Shown here: positions 1-6,106 of the stretch, one piece after another | How positions within the stretch are numbered: the first letter of the stretch is position 1 | Layout: each line of letters opens with the position of its first letter | Assembly: GCA_031279715.1 (NCBI GenBank) | Contig: JAITHY010000192.1 | Span: 1 to 6,307 of the forward strand | DNA length: 6,307 bases | From: Verrucomicrobiales bacterium | Lineage (GTDB): Bacteria; Verrucomicrobiota; Verrucomicrobiia; Methylacidiphilales; JAAUTS01 | Direction: 5' to 3' | The notes under the pieces: model-generated | The model's database searches: none | Told to the model about the DNA's origin: nothing | Seen by the model: the letters and a program-made list of their open reading frames with translations, nothing else | Translations under genes and position numbers: made by a program

Positions 1-69
1 ATTGAGATAAACGGCGGGTCCAACTTAACACTTGCACTGTCAGCGGCTTGATTTAGCATTTCACGCTGT
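1..69 (+). other. leader upstream of nuoB, contents unclear
   Basis: This short stretch precedes nuoB. The frame shared with nuoB is open from base 1 to a TGA at 49-51 and would encode about 16 residues. They do not resemble the end of NuoA, which usually precedes NuoB, so the upstream gene cannot be named. No Shine-Dalgarno sequence lies before the ATG at 70. A TTGCAC at 32-37 and TAGCAT at 54-59 could be read as a weak -35/-10 pair, but the match is poor and would start transcription within a few bases of the ATG, so no promoter is called. Confidence 0.4.
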
Positions 70-579
70 ATGGCACATGACGGAGAGGTTAACTATGCCA
101 AGGATGAGGGAAATATCATCCTGACCACGCTTGACGCGACGATTAACTGGATGCGGAAGAGTTCGCTGTGGCCGATGCCAATGGGCCTGGCGTGTTGCGC
201 GATTGAATTTATGTCGGCGGCGTGTTCGCGGTATGACTTGTCGAGGTTTGGCGCGGAGGTGACGCGCTTCTCACCGCGGCAGGCGGATTTGATGGTGGTC
301 GCGGGGACGGTGACGTACAAGATGGCGCTGGCAACGAAGCGCATTTGGGACCAGATGCCCGATCCGAAATGGTGTGTCGCAATGGGCGCTTGCGCAAGCA
401 GCGGGGGGATGTATCGGTCATACGCGGTGTTGCAGGGGGTGGATAATATTATTCCGGTGGATGTTTACATATCCGGATGTCCGCCGCGACCGGAGGCTTT
501 TTTGGAGGCGCTGATTAAGTTGCAGGAAAAAATCTCGCACGAAAAATCTTTCAAAACTCTCAAGACGGCCGCGGCCTGA
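70..579 (+). CDS. nuoB: NADH-quinone oxidoreductase subunit B (complex I, cluster N2 subunit)
   Basis: NuoB carries the terminal [4Fe-4S] cluster N2 of respiratory complex I, which passes electrons to quinone at the junction of the peripheral and membrane arms; it is a cytoplasm-facing, membrane-associated subunit. The 169-residue protein has the full family signature: RKSSLWPM at 29-36, then GLACCAIE with the tandem cysteines C42 and C43, then C108 in GACASSGG and C137 in GCPPRP. The spacings between these cysteines (65 and 29 residues) match those of known N2 ligands. ATG 70 is chosen because the N-terminal residues (EGNIILTTLD...) resemble the normal NuoB lead-in, and an in-frame stop at 49-51 leaves no upstream ATG, GTG or TTG start. 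No Shine-Dalgarno is visible. The stop lies 8 bp before nuoCD, indicating one operon. The C-terminal tail beyond about residue 155 is short and lysine-rich. Confidence 0.97.
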   Translation: MAHDGEVNYAKDEGNIILTTLDATINWMRKSSLWPMPMGLACCAIEFMSAACSRYDLSRFGAEVTRFSPRQADLMVVAGTVTYKMALATKRIWDQMPDPKWCVAMGACASSGGMYRSYAVLQGVDNIIPVDVYISGCPPRPEAFLEALIKLQEKISHEKSFKTLKTAAA

Positions 580-587
580 CGCTGACC

Positions 588-2402
588 ATGAACACGACTG
601 CCTCTTCCAACCTCAACGAACAATACGCCGCCCGTTTTCCGGGGAAAATTGAGATTGCCGCTGACTTTCGCGGAGAAACCTCGTGGATGGTGGACAAGGA
701 CTCTTTGCTTGATATTATGCGGACGTTGAAAGCGGAGGGCTTTGATTATCTCGTTGATGTTTCCAGCGTGGACCATGTCGGGCGGGAACCGCGCTTTGAG
801 GTGGTGTATGAGTTGCAGGATTTGCTGAGGGTCAGGTATTTGCGGGTAAAGACGCGCGTCGCTGACGGTGACCTGTTGCCCAGCGTCAGCGACATCTGGC
901 GCGCGGCGAACTGGCATGAGCGCGAGATTTACGACATGATGGGCGTCAGGTTCAGCGGGCATCCCGACTTGCGGCGCATCCTGATGTGGGAGGGTTATCC
1001 GTATCATCCGTTGCGGAAGGAGTTTCCTCTGGCGGGGAAGGCGACGGAATTGCCGGACATTGCGTTCACCGCGCCGGCGCCGTTGGAAGGCGGGCCGTTT
1101 GTGACTTTGCCGACGGGCGAGGTGAGGGGACGGGAACCGCACTCGCGGGAGAATTTTTCCAGGATGGAACTGAAGGTTGGCGACGCGGCGTCACGGTCAG
1201 CGGTGGCGGTGGACAAGGCGGTGCGGGACGGCGCTGTTGGCGAGCAACTTGTGTTGAACATGGGACCCTCGCATCCGAGCACGCATGGCGTGTTGCGGAT
1301 TGCGCTGGAATTGGATGGCGAGGTCATTGTCAGCGCCGACCCCGACATGGGTTACTTGCATCGCGGCGATGAAAAAATCGCGGAGAACATGACGTGGCAT
1401 CAGTTCATCCCGTACACGGACCGGCTGGATTATCTCTCACCGCTGGCGAACAATGTGGCATATGCCTGCGCGGTGGAAAAATTGATGGGCTACGAATTGC
1501 CGGATCGGGCGAAAGTTATTCGCGTAATTTGCTGCGAGCTGGCGCGGATTTCCTCGCATCTTGTCGGCATCGGTTGCTGCGCGATGGACCTGGGCGCGAT
1601 GACGGTGTTTCTTTACACGTTCACGGAACGCGAGAAGATTTATAATTTGTATGAGTTGCTGACCGGCGCGCGCTTCACCACCTCGTACACACGCATCGGC
1701 GGCTTGGCGCGCGATCTGCCGGACGGTTTCGTCGACAATCTCAAACTGTTCCTCAAACAATTTCCGAAGATGATTGGCGAAGTGGAGCGACTGCTCAATC
1801 GCAATCCAATTTTCCTCGCACGCATGAAGGACATTGGCGTCATCAGCGCCGCTGACGCGGTCAACTATGGTCTCACCGGCCCGAACCTGCGCGGCTCCGG
1901 CGTGGAATTCGACCTGCGGAAAAAAGTCCCCTATCTTGGTTATGAGCGGTATGATTTTGACGTGCCAGTCGGTGAGTTTGGTGATAGCTATGACCGCTAT
2001 CTCGTCCGTATGGAGGAAATGAAGCAAAGTCTCCGCATCATTGAGCAAGCCATCGGCAAGCTGAAGCCAGGCCCGGTTAACGTGGACGATCCGAAGAATA
2101 TTTTGCCTCCGAAAAACAAGGTGTTGACCGAGATGGAATCGCTCATTCAGCAGTTCATGATTGTCACCCAAGGCTTGAACGCCGTGCCCGGCGAGGTTTA
2201 TTTCGGCGCGGAAAATCCGAAAGGTGAGCTTGGTTTTTATATCAACAGTCGCGGCGGAGGCGTCCCGTACCGGCTGAAAATCCGCTCGCCCTCGTTTGTT
2301 AATCTCGGTATTTTGCCTCATTTACTTCCTGGGTTGACTGTCAGCGACGTGCCTGCGGTCTTGGGCAGCTTTGATTTTGTAATGGGAGAATGTGATCGAT
2401 GA
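588..2402 (+). CDS. nuoCD: NADH-quinone oxidoreductase fused subunit C/D
   Basis: This is one 604-residue protein joining NuoC and NuoD, the connecting subunits of complex I; NuoD forms most of the quinone-binding cavity next to NuoB. The NuoC part (about 1-150) shows W109-HEREIYDMMG followed by HPDLRRIL at 125-132 and HPLRKEFPL at 140-148. A less conserved linker covers about 150-217. The NuoD part (about 218-604) begins with LNMGPSHPSTHG; H233 and Y282 (in DRLDYL) have the 49-residue spacing of the quinone-headgroup His and Tyr of Thermus Nqo4. Later motifs include YTRIGGLARDLP and GEVYFGAENPKGELGFY, and the end (VMGECDR) matches the normal NuoD terminus. Length is close to that of fused NuoCD in Escherichia coli (about 600). 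The frame is continuous, so this is a true fusion and not a frameshift artefact. Its TGA overlaps the nuoE ATG by 4 bases. Confidence 0.97.
   Translation: MNTTASSNLNEQYAARFPGKIEIAADFRGETSWMVDKDSLLDIMRTLKAEGFDYLVDVSSVDHVGREPRFEVVYELQDLLRVRYLRVKTRVADGDLLPSVSDIWRAANWHEREIYDMMGVRFSGHPDLRRILMWEGYPYHPLRKEFPLAGKATELPDIAFTAPAPLEGGPFVTLPTGEVRGREPHSRENFSRMELKVGDAASRSAVAVDKAVRDGAVGEQLVLNMGPSHPSTHGVLRIALELDGEVIVSADPDMGYLHRGDEKIAENMTWHQFIPYTDRLDYLSPLANNVAYACAVEKLMGYELPDRAKVIRVICCELARISSHLVGIGCCAMDLGAMTVFLYTFTEREKIYNLYELLTGARFTTSYTRIGGLARDLPDGFVDNLKLFLKQFPKMIGEVERLLNRNPIFLARMKDIGVISAADAVNYGLTGPNLRGSGVEFDLRKKVPYLGYERYDFDVPVGEFGDSYDRYLVRMEEMKQSLRIIEQAIGKLKPGPVNVDDPKNILPPKNKVLTEMESLIQQFMIVTQGLNAVPGEVYFGAENPKGELGFYINSRGGGVPYRLKIRSPSFVNLGILPHLLPGLTVSDVPAVLGSFDFVMGECDR
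2384..2389 (+). promoter_or_regulatory. probable Shine-Dalgarno for nuoE
   Basis: GGGAGA lies inside the last codons of nuoCD, 9 bases before the nuoE ATG at 2399. It is the only start in the operon with a recognisable Shine-Dalgarno; the nuoB, nuoCD and nuoF starts have none. With the ATGA overlap it suggests nuoE is translated by reinitiation or coupling after nuoCD. The site is also constrained by the coding sequence for the conserved GEC/GEV residues of NuoD, so its presence may be partly fortuitous. Confidence 0.45.
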
Positions 2403-2884
2403 ACCTGACCCCTGAGTTTGAAAAAAAATTGGACGAAGCGGTGACGCATTACCCCGTCTCCAAACGCAGCGCGGCGCTGCCGTTGCTGCACCTGTGGCAG
2501 GAGGAATACGGCTTCATCAGCGACGCTGCTGTTGAGCTTGTTGCCGCGAAACTGGATATGCAACCGGTGCATATTCTGGAATTGGTGACGTTTTATCCCA
2601 TGTTCCGTCGCGTGCCGGTTGGCAAACACCACATCAAAGTTTGCCGCACGCTGTCGTGCGCGCTGGGCGGCTCGCACGAGACGCATGCTTGTCTGAAAAA
2701 ACTCACCGCCGCTGATGGTGACCCGCATGGACCCTGCACCAGTTCTGACGGCAAATACACCGTCGAGTTTGTCGAATGCCTTGCCTCTTGTGACAAGGCG
2801 CCCGTCGTGATGGGTGACGACGACCTTTACGAAAACGTGAACACCGAGGGAAAGGCGCAAGCCATCCTCGGCAAATACTCATAA
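2399..2884 (+). CDS. nuoE: NADH-quinone oxidoreductase subunit E (complex I, [2Fe-2S] N1a)
   Basis: NuoE is the 24-kDa-type thioredoxin-fold subunit that holds the [2Fe-2S] cluster N1a in the NADH dehydrogenase module beside NuoF. The 161-residue protein has an N-terminal helical region (about 1-75, including LPLLHLWQEEYGFIS and ILELVTFYPMF) and a C-terminal cluster domain. The four ligands are visible: C82 and C87 (CRTLSC), then C127 and C131 (ECLASCDKAP), in the family spacing C-x4-C and C-x3-C. C98 and C113 are extra cysteines outside the ligand pattern. Length is normal for bacterial NuoE. The ATG overlaps the nuoCD stop by 4 bases (ATGA), and nuoF begins 3 bp after the stop, so expression is tied to the other complex I genes. 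Confidence 0.96.
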   Translation: MNLTPEFEKKLDEAVTHYPVSKRSAALPLLHLWQEEYGFISDAAVELVAAKLDMQPVHILELVTFYPMFRRVPVGKHHIKVCRTLSCALGGSHETHACLKKLTAADGDPHGPCTSSDGKYTVEFVECLASCDKAPVVMGDDDLYENVNTEGKAQAILGKYS

Positions 2885-2887
2885 TTT

Positions 2888-4183
2888 ATGCCAGCCACCC
2901 AAAGACGCATTTTGTTCAAGCACATCGACGAGGCGGGTTATACCAATGACCTTGCCTGTTACCTGAAAAACGGCGGCTATGCGGAGTTACGCAGGGCGCT
3001 GACGCTGGAGCCGCAGTTCATCAAGGACGAGGTGAAACAATCGCAATTGCGCGGGCGGGGCGGGGCGGGGTTTAGTTGCGGCGTGAAATGGGGGTTCATT
3101 GACGCGAAGAAAACCGCCAGGCCGATTTATCTCATTTGCAACGCCGACGAATCCGAGCCGGGCACCTTCAAAGACCGTCAAATTATCCACCAAGATCCGC
3201 ATCAACTCATCGAGGGGATGACCATCGCGTGTTTTGCCAACAGCGTGCATCTCGCGTACATTTACATTCGCGGCGAATTTCCCGAAGGGGCGCGGATTTT
3301 GGAGCGCGCCATCAGCGAGGCGAAGGCGAAAAATTTTCTTGGCAAAAATATCCTCGGCGCCGGCTATGATCTTGAAATTTATGTTCATCGCGGCGCGGGC
3401 GCGTACATTTGCGGAGAGGAAACCGGCCTGATTGAATCCATCGAAGGCAAACGCCCTTATCCGCGCATCAAACCTCCCTACTTTCCCGCCGTGCTCGGCC
3501 TTTACCAATGCCCGACCATCGTCAACAACGTTGAAACCCTGTGCAACGTGAAACACATCGTCAGCATGGGTGGCGAGGCTTACGCGAAAATCGGCACGCC
3601 GAACAACACCGGCACAAGGCTCATTGGCGTCAGCGGTGACGTTCAGCGGCCCGGCTGTTACGAATTTGAATGCGGCGCGCTGACACTCGGCGAATTGATT
3701 TACGAGGTGTGCGGCGGCATCCGCAACGGCAACAAATTGAAAGCAGTCATCCCCGGCGGCTCGTCGTCCAAAATCCTGCGCGCTGACGCTCGCTTCAAGT
3801 TGAGAGACAAGGAAATCGGCATCAGCGACATTCCGCTGGACTTCGACAGTTTCGCCGCCATCGGCACGATGAGTGGCAGCGGCGGAGTCATTGTCATGGA
3901 TGACACGCGCGACATGGTGGATTGCCTGGCCAACCTCAGCGAGTTCTACGCGCACGAGTCCTGCGGGCAATGCACACCCTGCCGCGAAGGTTCGCAATGG
4001 ATGAAGAAAATTATCCACCGCATGAGCAGCGGCGTTGTGCGCCAGGAGGACACAGCGCTGTTGAAGAGTGTCGCTGACAACATCGCGGGGCGGACGATTT
4101 GCGCGTTTGGGGAGGCGTGTGCGTGGCCTGTGCAAAGTTTCATCGCCGCGTTTCGCGAGGAGTTTGAGGCGAAGGTTCGTTGA
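2888..4183 (+). CDS. nuoF: NADH-quinone oxidoreductase subunit F (NADH- and FMN-binding)
   Basis: NuoF oxidises NADH in complex I: FMN accepts the hydride and electrons pass through [4Fe-4S] cluster N3. The 431-residue protein is full length. In order: FMN loop GRGGAGF at 56-62 with K67; NADESEPGTFKDR from N85; the NADH-binding region with YIRGEFPEGA and then HRGAGAYICGEETG from H167 (E177, E178); a SLBB-like segment at about 240-330; and the N3 site ESCGQCTPCREG with C359, C362 and C365, plus C405 in ICAFGEAC. The 46-residue spacing from C359 to C405 matches the family. The loop after GRGGAGF reads SCG where PTG is usual, a small oddity. The start is fixed by a normal N-terminus and by the 3-bp gap after nuoE; no Shine-Dalgarno is seen. 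No nuoG follows: the next gene is deoC on the other strand. Confidence 0.97.
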   Translation: MPATQRRILFKHIDEAGYTNDLACYLKNGGYAELRRALTLEPQFIKDEVKQSQLRGRGGAGFSCGVKWGFIDAKKTARPIYLICNADESEPGTFKDRQIIHQDPHQLIEGMTIACFANSVHLAYIYIRGEFPEGARILERAISEAKAKNFLGKNILGAGYDLEIYVHRGAGAYICGEETGLIESIEGKRPYPRIKPPYFPAVLGLYQCPTIVNNVETLCNVKHIVSMGGEAYAKIGTPNNTGTRLIGVSGDVQRPGCYEFECGALTLGELIYEVCGGIRNGNKLKAVIPGGSSSKILRADARFKLRDKEIGISDIPLDFDSFAAIGTMSGSGGVIVMDDTRDMVDCLANLSEFYAHESCGQCTPCREGSQWMKKIIHRMSSGVVRQEDTALLKSVADNIAGRTICAFGEACAWPVQSFIAAFREEFEAKVR

Positions 4184-4187
4184 GAGT

Positions 4188-4850
4188 TTATGTCTGGCTA
4201 TTGAGGCGGGATTCCTTGTCGATGTTAACACTGGCGGAGGAGCCAAGACGGTTTGCGCCGGCGTCGAGCATGGCGTGAGCGTCAGCGGCGGTGCGGATGC
4301 CGCCGCTGGCTTTGACGCCGACATGTGCGGGGAGGGTTGCGCGCATCAATTTGACGGCGCTGAGGGTGGCTCCGGCGGTGCTGAAACCGGTTGAGGTTTT
4401 GAGGAAAGAGGCGCCGGCGCGCACCGCGGCTTTGCAAGTTTCGCGGATTTGCTCGTCGTTCAACAGGCAGGTTTCCAGAATCACTTTGACGGTTCGTCCG
4501 TTGGCGATGGAAACGACTTCGTGGATTTCGTGCTCGATAAAATTCCAATGTCCGTCCAGAGCCGCGCCGATGTTGATGACCATGTCAATTTCATGAGCGC
4601 CGCTGGCGATGGCTTTGGCGACGGCGATGGCGTTGGTTTGGGGCAGGCTTGCGCCGAGTGGAAAATTGCAGACGGTGCAAATTTTCACCTTGCTGCCCTT
4701 CAGCAGGGATTTGGCCGTGGTAATCCAGTAAGGATTGATGCAGACGGAATAGAAATCATATTCCAGCGCCTCGGCGCACAGTTTTTTGATGTCCTCAAGG
4801 CGCGCGTCTGGCTTGAGCAGGGTGTGGTCGATTAATTGGGCAATATTCAT
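4188..4850 (-). CDS. deoC: deoxyribose-phosphate aldolase
   Basis: DeoC reversibly cleaves 2-deoxy-D-ribose 5-phosphate to glyceraldehyde 3-phosphate and acetaldehyde, the last step in using deoxyribonucleosides as carbon; it is a cytoplasmic class I (Schiff-base) TIM-barrel aldolase. The 220-residue protein matches the short bacterial form (about 210-225; E. coli DeoC is about 259). Visible family motifs are LIDHTLLKP near the N-terminus (6-14), CTVCNFPLG at 58-66, the EIDMVINIG strand with D89, the Schiff-base lysine K151 in FLKTSTGF, and K180 in GVKASGGIR. The phosphate-binding end GANRLGSSAS is present. The ATG places the typical first motif at the usual distance. No Shine-Dalgarno is visible. 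It is a single gene with no other nucleoside-catabolism gene beside it, and it converges on nuoF with only 4 bp between stop codons. Confidence 0.96.
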   Translation of the reverse strand: MNIAQLIDHTLLKPDARLEDIKKLCAEALEYDFYSVCINPYWITTAKSLLKGSKVKICTVCNFPLGASLPQTNAIAVAKAIASGAHEIDMVINIGAALDGHWNFIEHEIHEVVSIANGRTVKVILETCLLNDEQIRETCKAAVRAGASFLKTSTGFSTAGATLSAVKLMRATLPAHVGVKASGGIRTAADAHAMLDAGANRLGSSASVNIDKESRLNSQT

Positions 4851-5048
4851 TGGAATTTGAGATTAGCCCGCAATTGGAAATCGCCAACAAATTTCGGTTT
4901 TTTTTCGGCGGTGTCCAGATATTTGAAAATAATGCGGCTTTGCTCTTGGCCTCCTTTGAGGCCGTAGTTGAGATTTGCCCCGATTTTTTCACATAAATTC
5001 TAACAGAGCGAGAATGCCGATAAATACAGAGTTTGGCAGGCAAAACAT
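4851..5048. other. non-coding leader of deoC
   Basis: This stretch, upstream of deoC and AT-richer than its neighbours, holds no convincing gene. Frames that happen to be open across it (one on the plus strand running from inside deoC to a TAA near 5000, one on the minus strand overlapping the deoC start) encode nothing recognisable. The deoC promoter should lie here, but no -35/-10 pair is good enough to call; on the minus strand TAGAAT near 4999-5004 is a possible -10 without a good partner. The clearest structure is the hairpin at 4948-4963. Confidence 0.5.
4948..4963. repeat. perfect 6-bp hairpin in deoC leader
   Basis: GGCCTC and GAGGCC are perfect inverted copies separated by the four bases CTTT. 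The GC-rich stem could form in the deoC 5' leader transcript, about 100 bases before the start codon. No run of T follows on either strand, so it is not an intrinsic terminator. A regulatory role is possible but nothing else supports it. Confidence 0.5.
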
Positions 5049-5076
5049 TGGCGACCCCAACGGGATTCGAACCCGT
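5049..5076 (-). tRNA. orphan 3' end of a tRNA gene (T arm, acceptor strand, CCA), fragment
   Basis: Read on the minus strand from 5076 to 5049 this is exactly the last 28 bases of a tRNA: T stem ACGGG, T loop TTCGAAT (consensus TTCRANY), T stem CCCGT, 3' acceptor strand TGGGGTC, discriminator G and encoded CCA. The T stem is perfect over 5 bp. The matching 5' acceptor strand (GACCCCA) is not found upstream on that strand within the window, and no D arm or normal anticodon arm can be folded next to it, so it is a fragment and not a working gene. The amino acid cannot be inferred. Such 3' copies are typical left-overs of integrative elements that use tRNA genes as attachment sites; with this orientation the element would lie to the right (above 5076). 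Deletion of an ordinary tRNA gene is the alternative. Confidence 0.65.
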
Positions 5077-5092
5077 TTGAAGGAGCTTCAAA
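5076..5092. repeat. 7-bp inverted repeat abutting the tRNA fragment
   Basis: TTTGAAG and CTTCAAA are perfect inverted copies around the three bases GAG, directly against the T stem of the tRNA fragment (sharing one base). On the minus strand it occupies the place where the variable region of a tRNA would be, and so might be a long variable arm as in class II tRNAs. On the plus strand it is followed by ATTTT, which makes a weak terminator possible. It could also be part of a recombinase site. None of these is proven. Confidence 0.45.
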
Positions 5093-5107
5093 ATTTTCCT
5101 CATTTTG

Positions 5108-5142
5108 CCACGAAGGTTGACATAAAGAAGGTTTCATCGTGG
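5108..5142. repeat. inverted repeat enclosing a 7-bp direct repeat
   Basis: CCACGA at 5108-5113 is inverted as TCGTGG at 5137-5142. GAAGGTT occurs at 5112-5118 and again at 5127-5133, a 15-bp step. A related GAAGG is at 5079-5083 in the neighbouring hairpin. The block fills the gap between the tRNA fragment and the isomerase remnant. Clustered short repeats beside a tRNA 3' end are what arm-type integrase sites look like, but repeats this short can arise by chance. Confidence 0.35.
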
Positions 5143-5158
5143 TAATGACCATAAGGCA

Positions 5159-5431
5159 GTGCCGTTGAAAGAAATCCGTCCTGAACTGGCAGTGTCAGTC
5201 AAGGGGTTGAAGGCTGGCGGAGTGGGCAAGGCTGTGGAGTTGGATGGCAAATTGATGTTATTGCAAGTGACGGCAATTGAGCCGCTGGTTCAACCCAGGC
5301 TCCGTGAACAGTTGGAGCGACAACGGGAAAATGAGCTGGCGCATCGTGTGATGGAGCGGTTGTGCAAAGATGCTGAAGTAAAATTTTTTATTTCCAATCC
5401 ATCTCTGGCGAACAGCGGGACAAGTCGGTAA
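5159..5431 (+). pseudogene. C-terminal remnant of a PpiC/SurA-type peptidyl-prolyl cis-trans isomerase
   Basis: The 90-residue reading frame from a GTG at 5159 looks like only the end of a parvulin-type prolyl isomerase. RPELAVSVKGLKAGG, then VGKAVELDGKLMLLQV, corresponds to the second half of a rotamase domain (PEL..A..GLK.GEVS..VELDG...L.V). A charged helical tail follows (about 48-75, RLREQLERQRENELAHRVM) and an ending like KDAEVKFF, as in full-length members. The first half of the rotamase domain and the chaperone-like N-terminal region are missing. The frame is open upstream only to a TAA at 5123-5125, and no continuation was recognised in other frames. No signal peptide or Shine-Dalgarno is present. 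Intact relatives fold proteins in the cell envelope; this fragment is unlikely to be active. The break lies close to the orphan tRNA 3' end, so both probably result from the same rearrangement. A small expressed protein cannot be excluded. Confidence 0.6.
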
Positions 5432-5440
5432 CATGCTTTT

Positions 5441-6106
5441 ATGGTCTGGATAAAATATGCTGGCGGAATGGCGGTGTTTTTAGGCATGTGTTTGGCGCAA
5501 TCTCAGGCGGGTTTGGAATTTGCCAAGACGCATCTTGAATTCAACGCCAAGGCGGGTGATACTCAGGTGGAAATTATATTTCAATTTATTAATCGGGGAA
5601 CGGAAGGTATCGAGATTACCAAAATTCAAACTTCTTGCGAATGTATAACAGCACGGTTGGACAAGAAACGCTACGCGCCCGGCGAGTCGGGGGAAATCAA
5701 GACGTGGTTTGTGTTCGGTGAGCGCGGGGGTGAGCGGTTCAAGCAATTGATGCTTGCCACAGATGACCGAATCAATCCAGTGCACCGACTGTCATTTCTG
5801 GTGCGAATTCCAGAATATTTGCAAGTTGAACCAGCAGCGGTGTTCTGGTCAATGGGGGCACCCGTCTCAATGCAGACATTGACGGTAAAAATTCCAGAGA
5901 CAGTGCCGATAGCCAGGTCTTTAAAAATTGCGGGCAAACATCCACGGCTTCAATTAAAACTCAACGAAAAACAACGGGGGCGCGCTTACGAATTGCAGAT
6001 GGAACCGCGAAATTTGGACGAGCGATTCCGCGATGAAATTGTGTTGGAGGCAAGTTTCCCAGGGATTGGCGTCAAACGGTATAAGGTCTATGCCTACGTC
6101 AAATAA
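5441..6106 (+). CDS. exported DUF1573-domain protein
   Basis: This 221-residue protein begins with a likely Sec signal peptide: K5, a hydrophobic stretch at about 7-19, and a probable cleavage after AQSQA (about residue 23). The cysteine at 17 is preceded by Met, so it is not a good lipobox. Residues about 26-110 match DUF1573: an FxFINRG strand (47-53), then IEITKIQTSCECITA with C66 and C68, then YAPGESGEI at 78-86 and a strand ending LATDD. The usual family motif is SCGCT; here it is SCECI. The C-terminal half (about 115-221) is beta-rich, perhaps a second Ig-like or ASH-like domain, and unrecognised. The family is common in Verrucomicrobiota, Planctomycetota and Bacteroidota, and its function is unknown; an envelope role is inferred from export. 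ATG 5441 gives the clean signal peptide, although no Shine-Dalgarno precedes it. It starts 9 bp after the isomerase remnant, suggesting a former operon. Confidence 0.75.
   Translation: MVWIKYAGGMAVFLGMCLAQSQAGLEFAKTHLEFNAKAGDTQVEIIFQFINRGTEGIEITKIQTSCECITARLDKKRYAPGESGEIKTWFVFGERGGERFKQLMLATDDRINPVHRLSFLVRIPEYLQVEPAAVFWSMGAPVSMQTLTVKIPETVPIARSLKIAGKHPRLQLKLNEKQRGRAYELQMEPRNLDERFRDEIVLEASFPGIGVKRYKVYAYVK

Noticed and set aside
32..59. Possible sigma-70 promoter before nuoB (TTGCAC / TAGCAT)
   Set aside because: Only about half of the -35 bases match, and transcription would begin almost at the start codon.
465..1142. Minus-strand open frame of 225 codons opposite nuoB/nuoCD
   Set aside because: It spans the border of two real genes on the other strand and encodes a low-complexity, arginine-rich product.
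1437..2321. Minus-strand open frame of 294 codons opposite nuoCD
   Set aside because: It is antisense to the conserved NuoD domain; no family features are visible.
2987..4324. Minus-strand open frame of 445 codons opposite nuoF
   Set aside because: It is antisense to a clearly real nuoF and also overlaps deoC in another frame. Its alanine- and arginine-rich product resembles nothing, as expected of a shadow frame in GC-rich coding DNA.
5076..5098. Intrinsic terminator on the plus strand
   Set aside because: The stem is short and AT-rich, the following T run is broken, and no plus-strand gene ends just before it.
4795..5103. Minus-strand open frame of 102 codons over the deoC leader and tRNA fragment
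   Set aside because: It crosses the tRNA fragment and runs into deoC out of frame; the product is unrecognisable.
5049..5140. A complete tRNA or the 3' part of a tmRNA on the minus strand
   Set aside because: No GACCCCA-like 5' acceptor strand, D arm or 7-base anticodon loop can be found. The best anticodon-like stem has a 12-base loop. The acceptor end does not match usual tmRNA ends.
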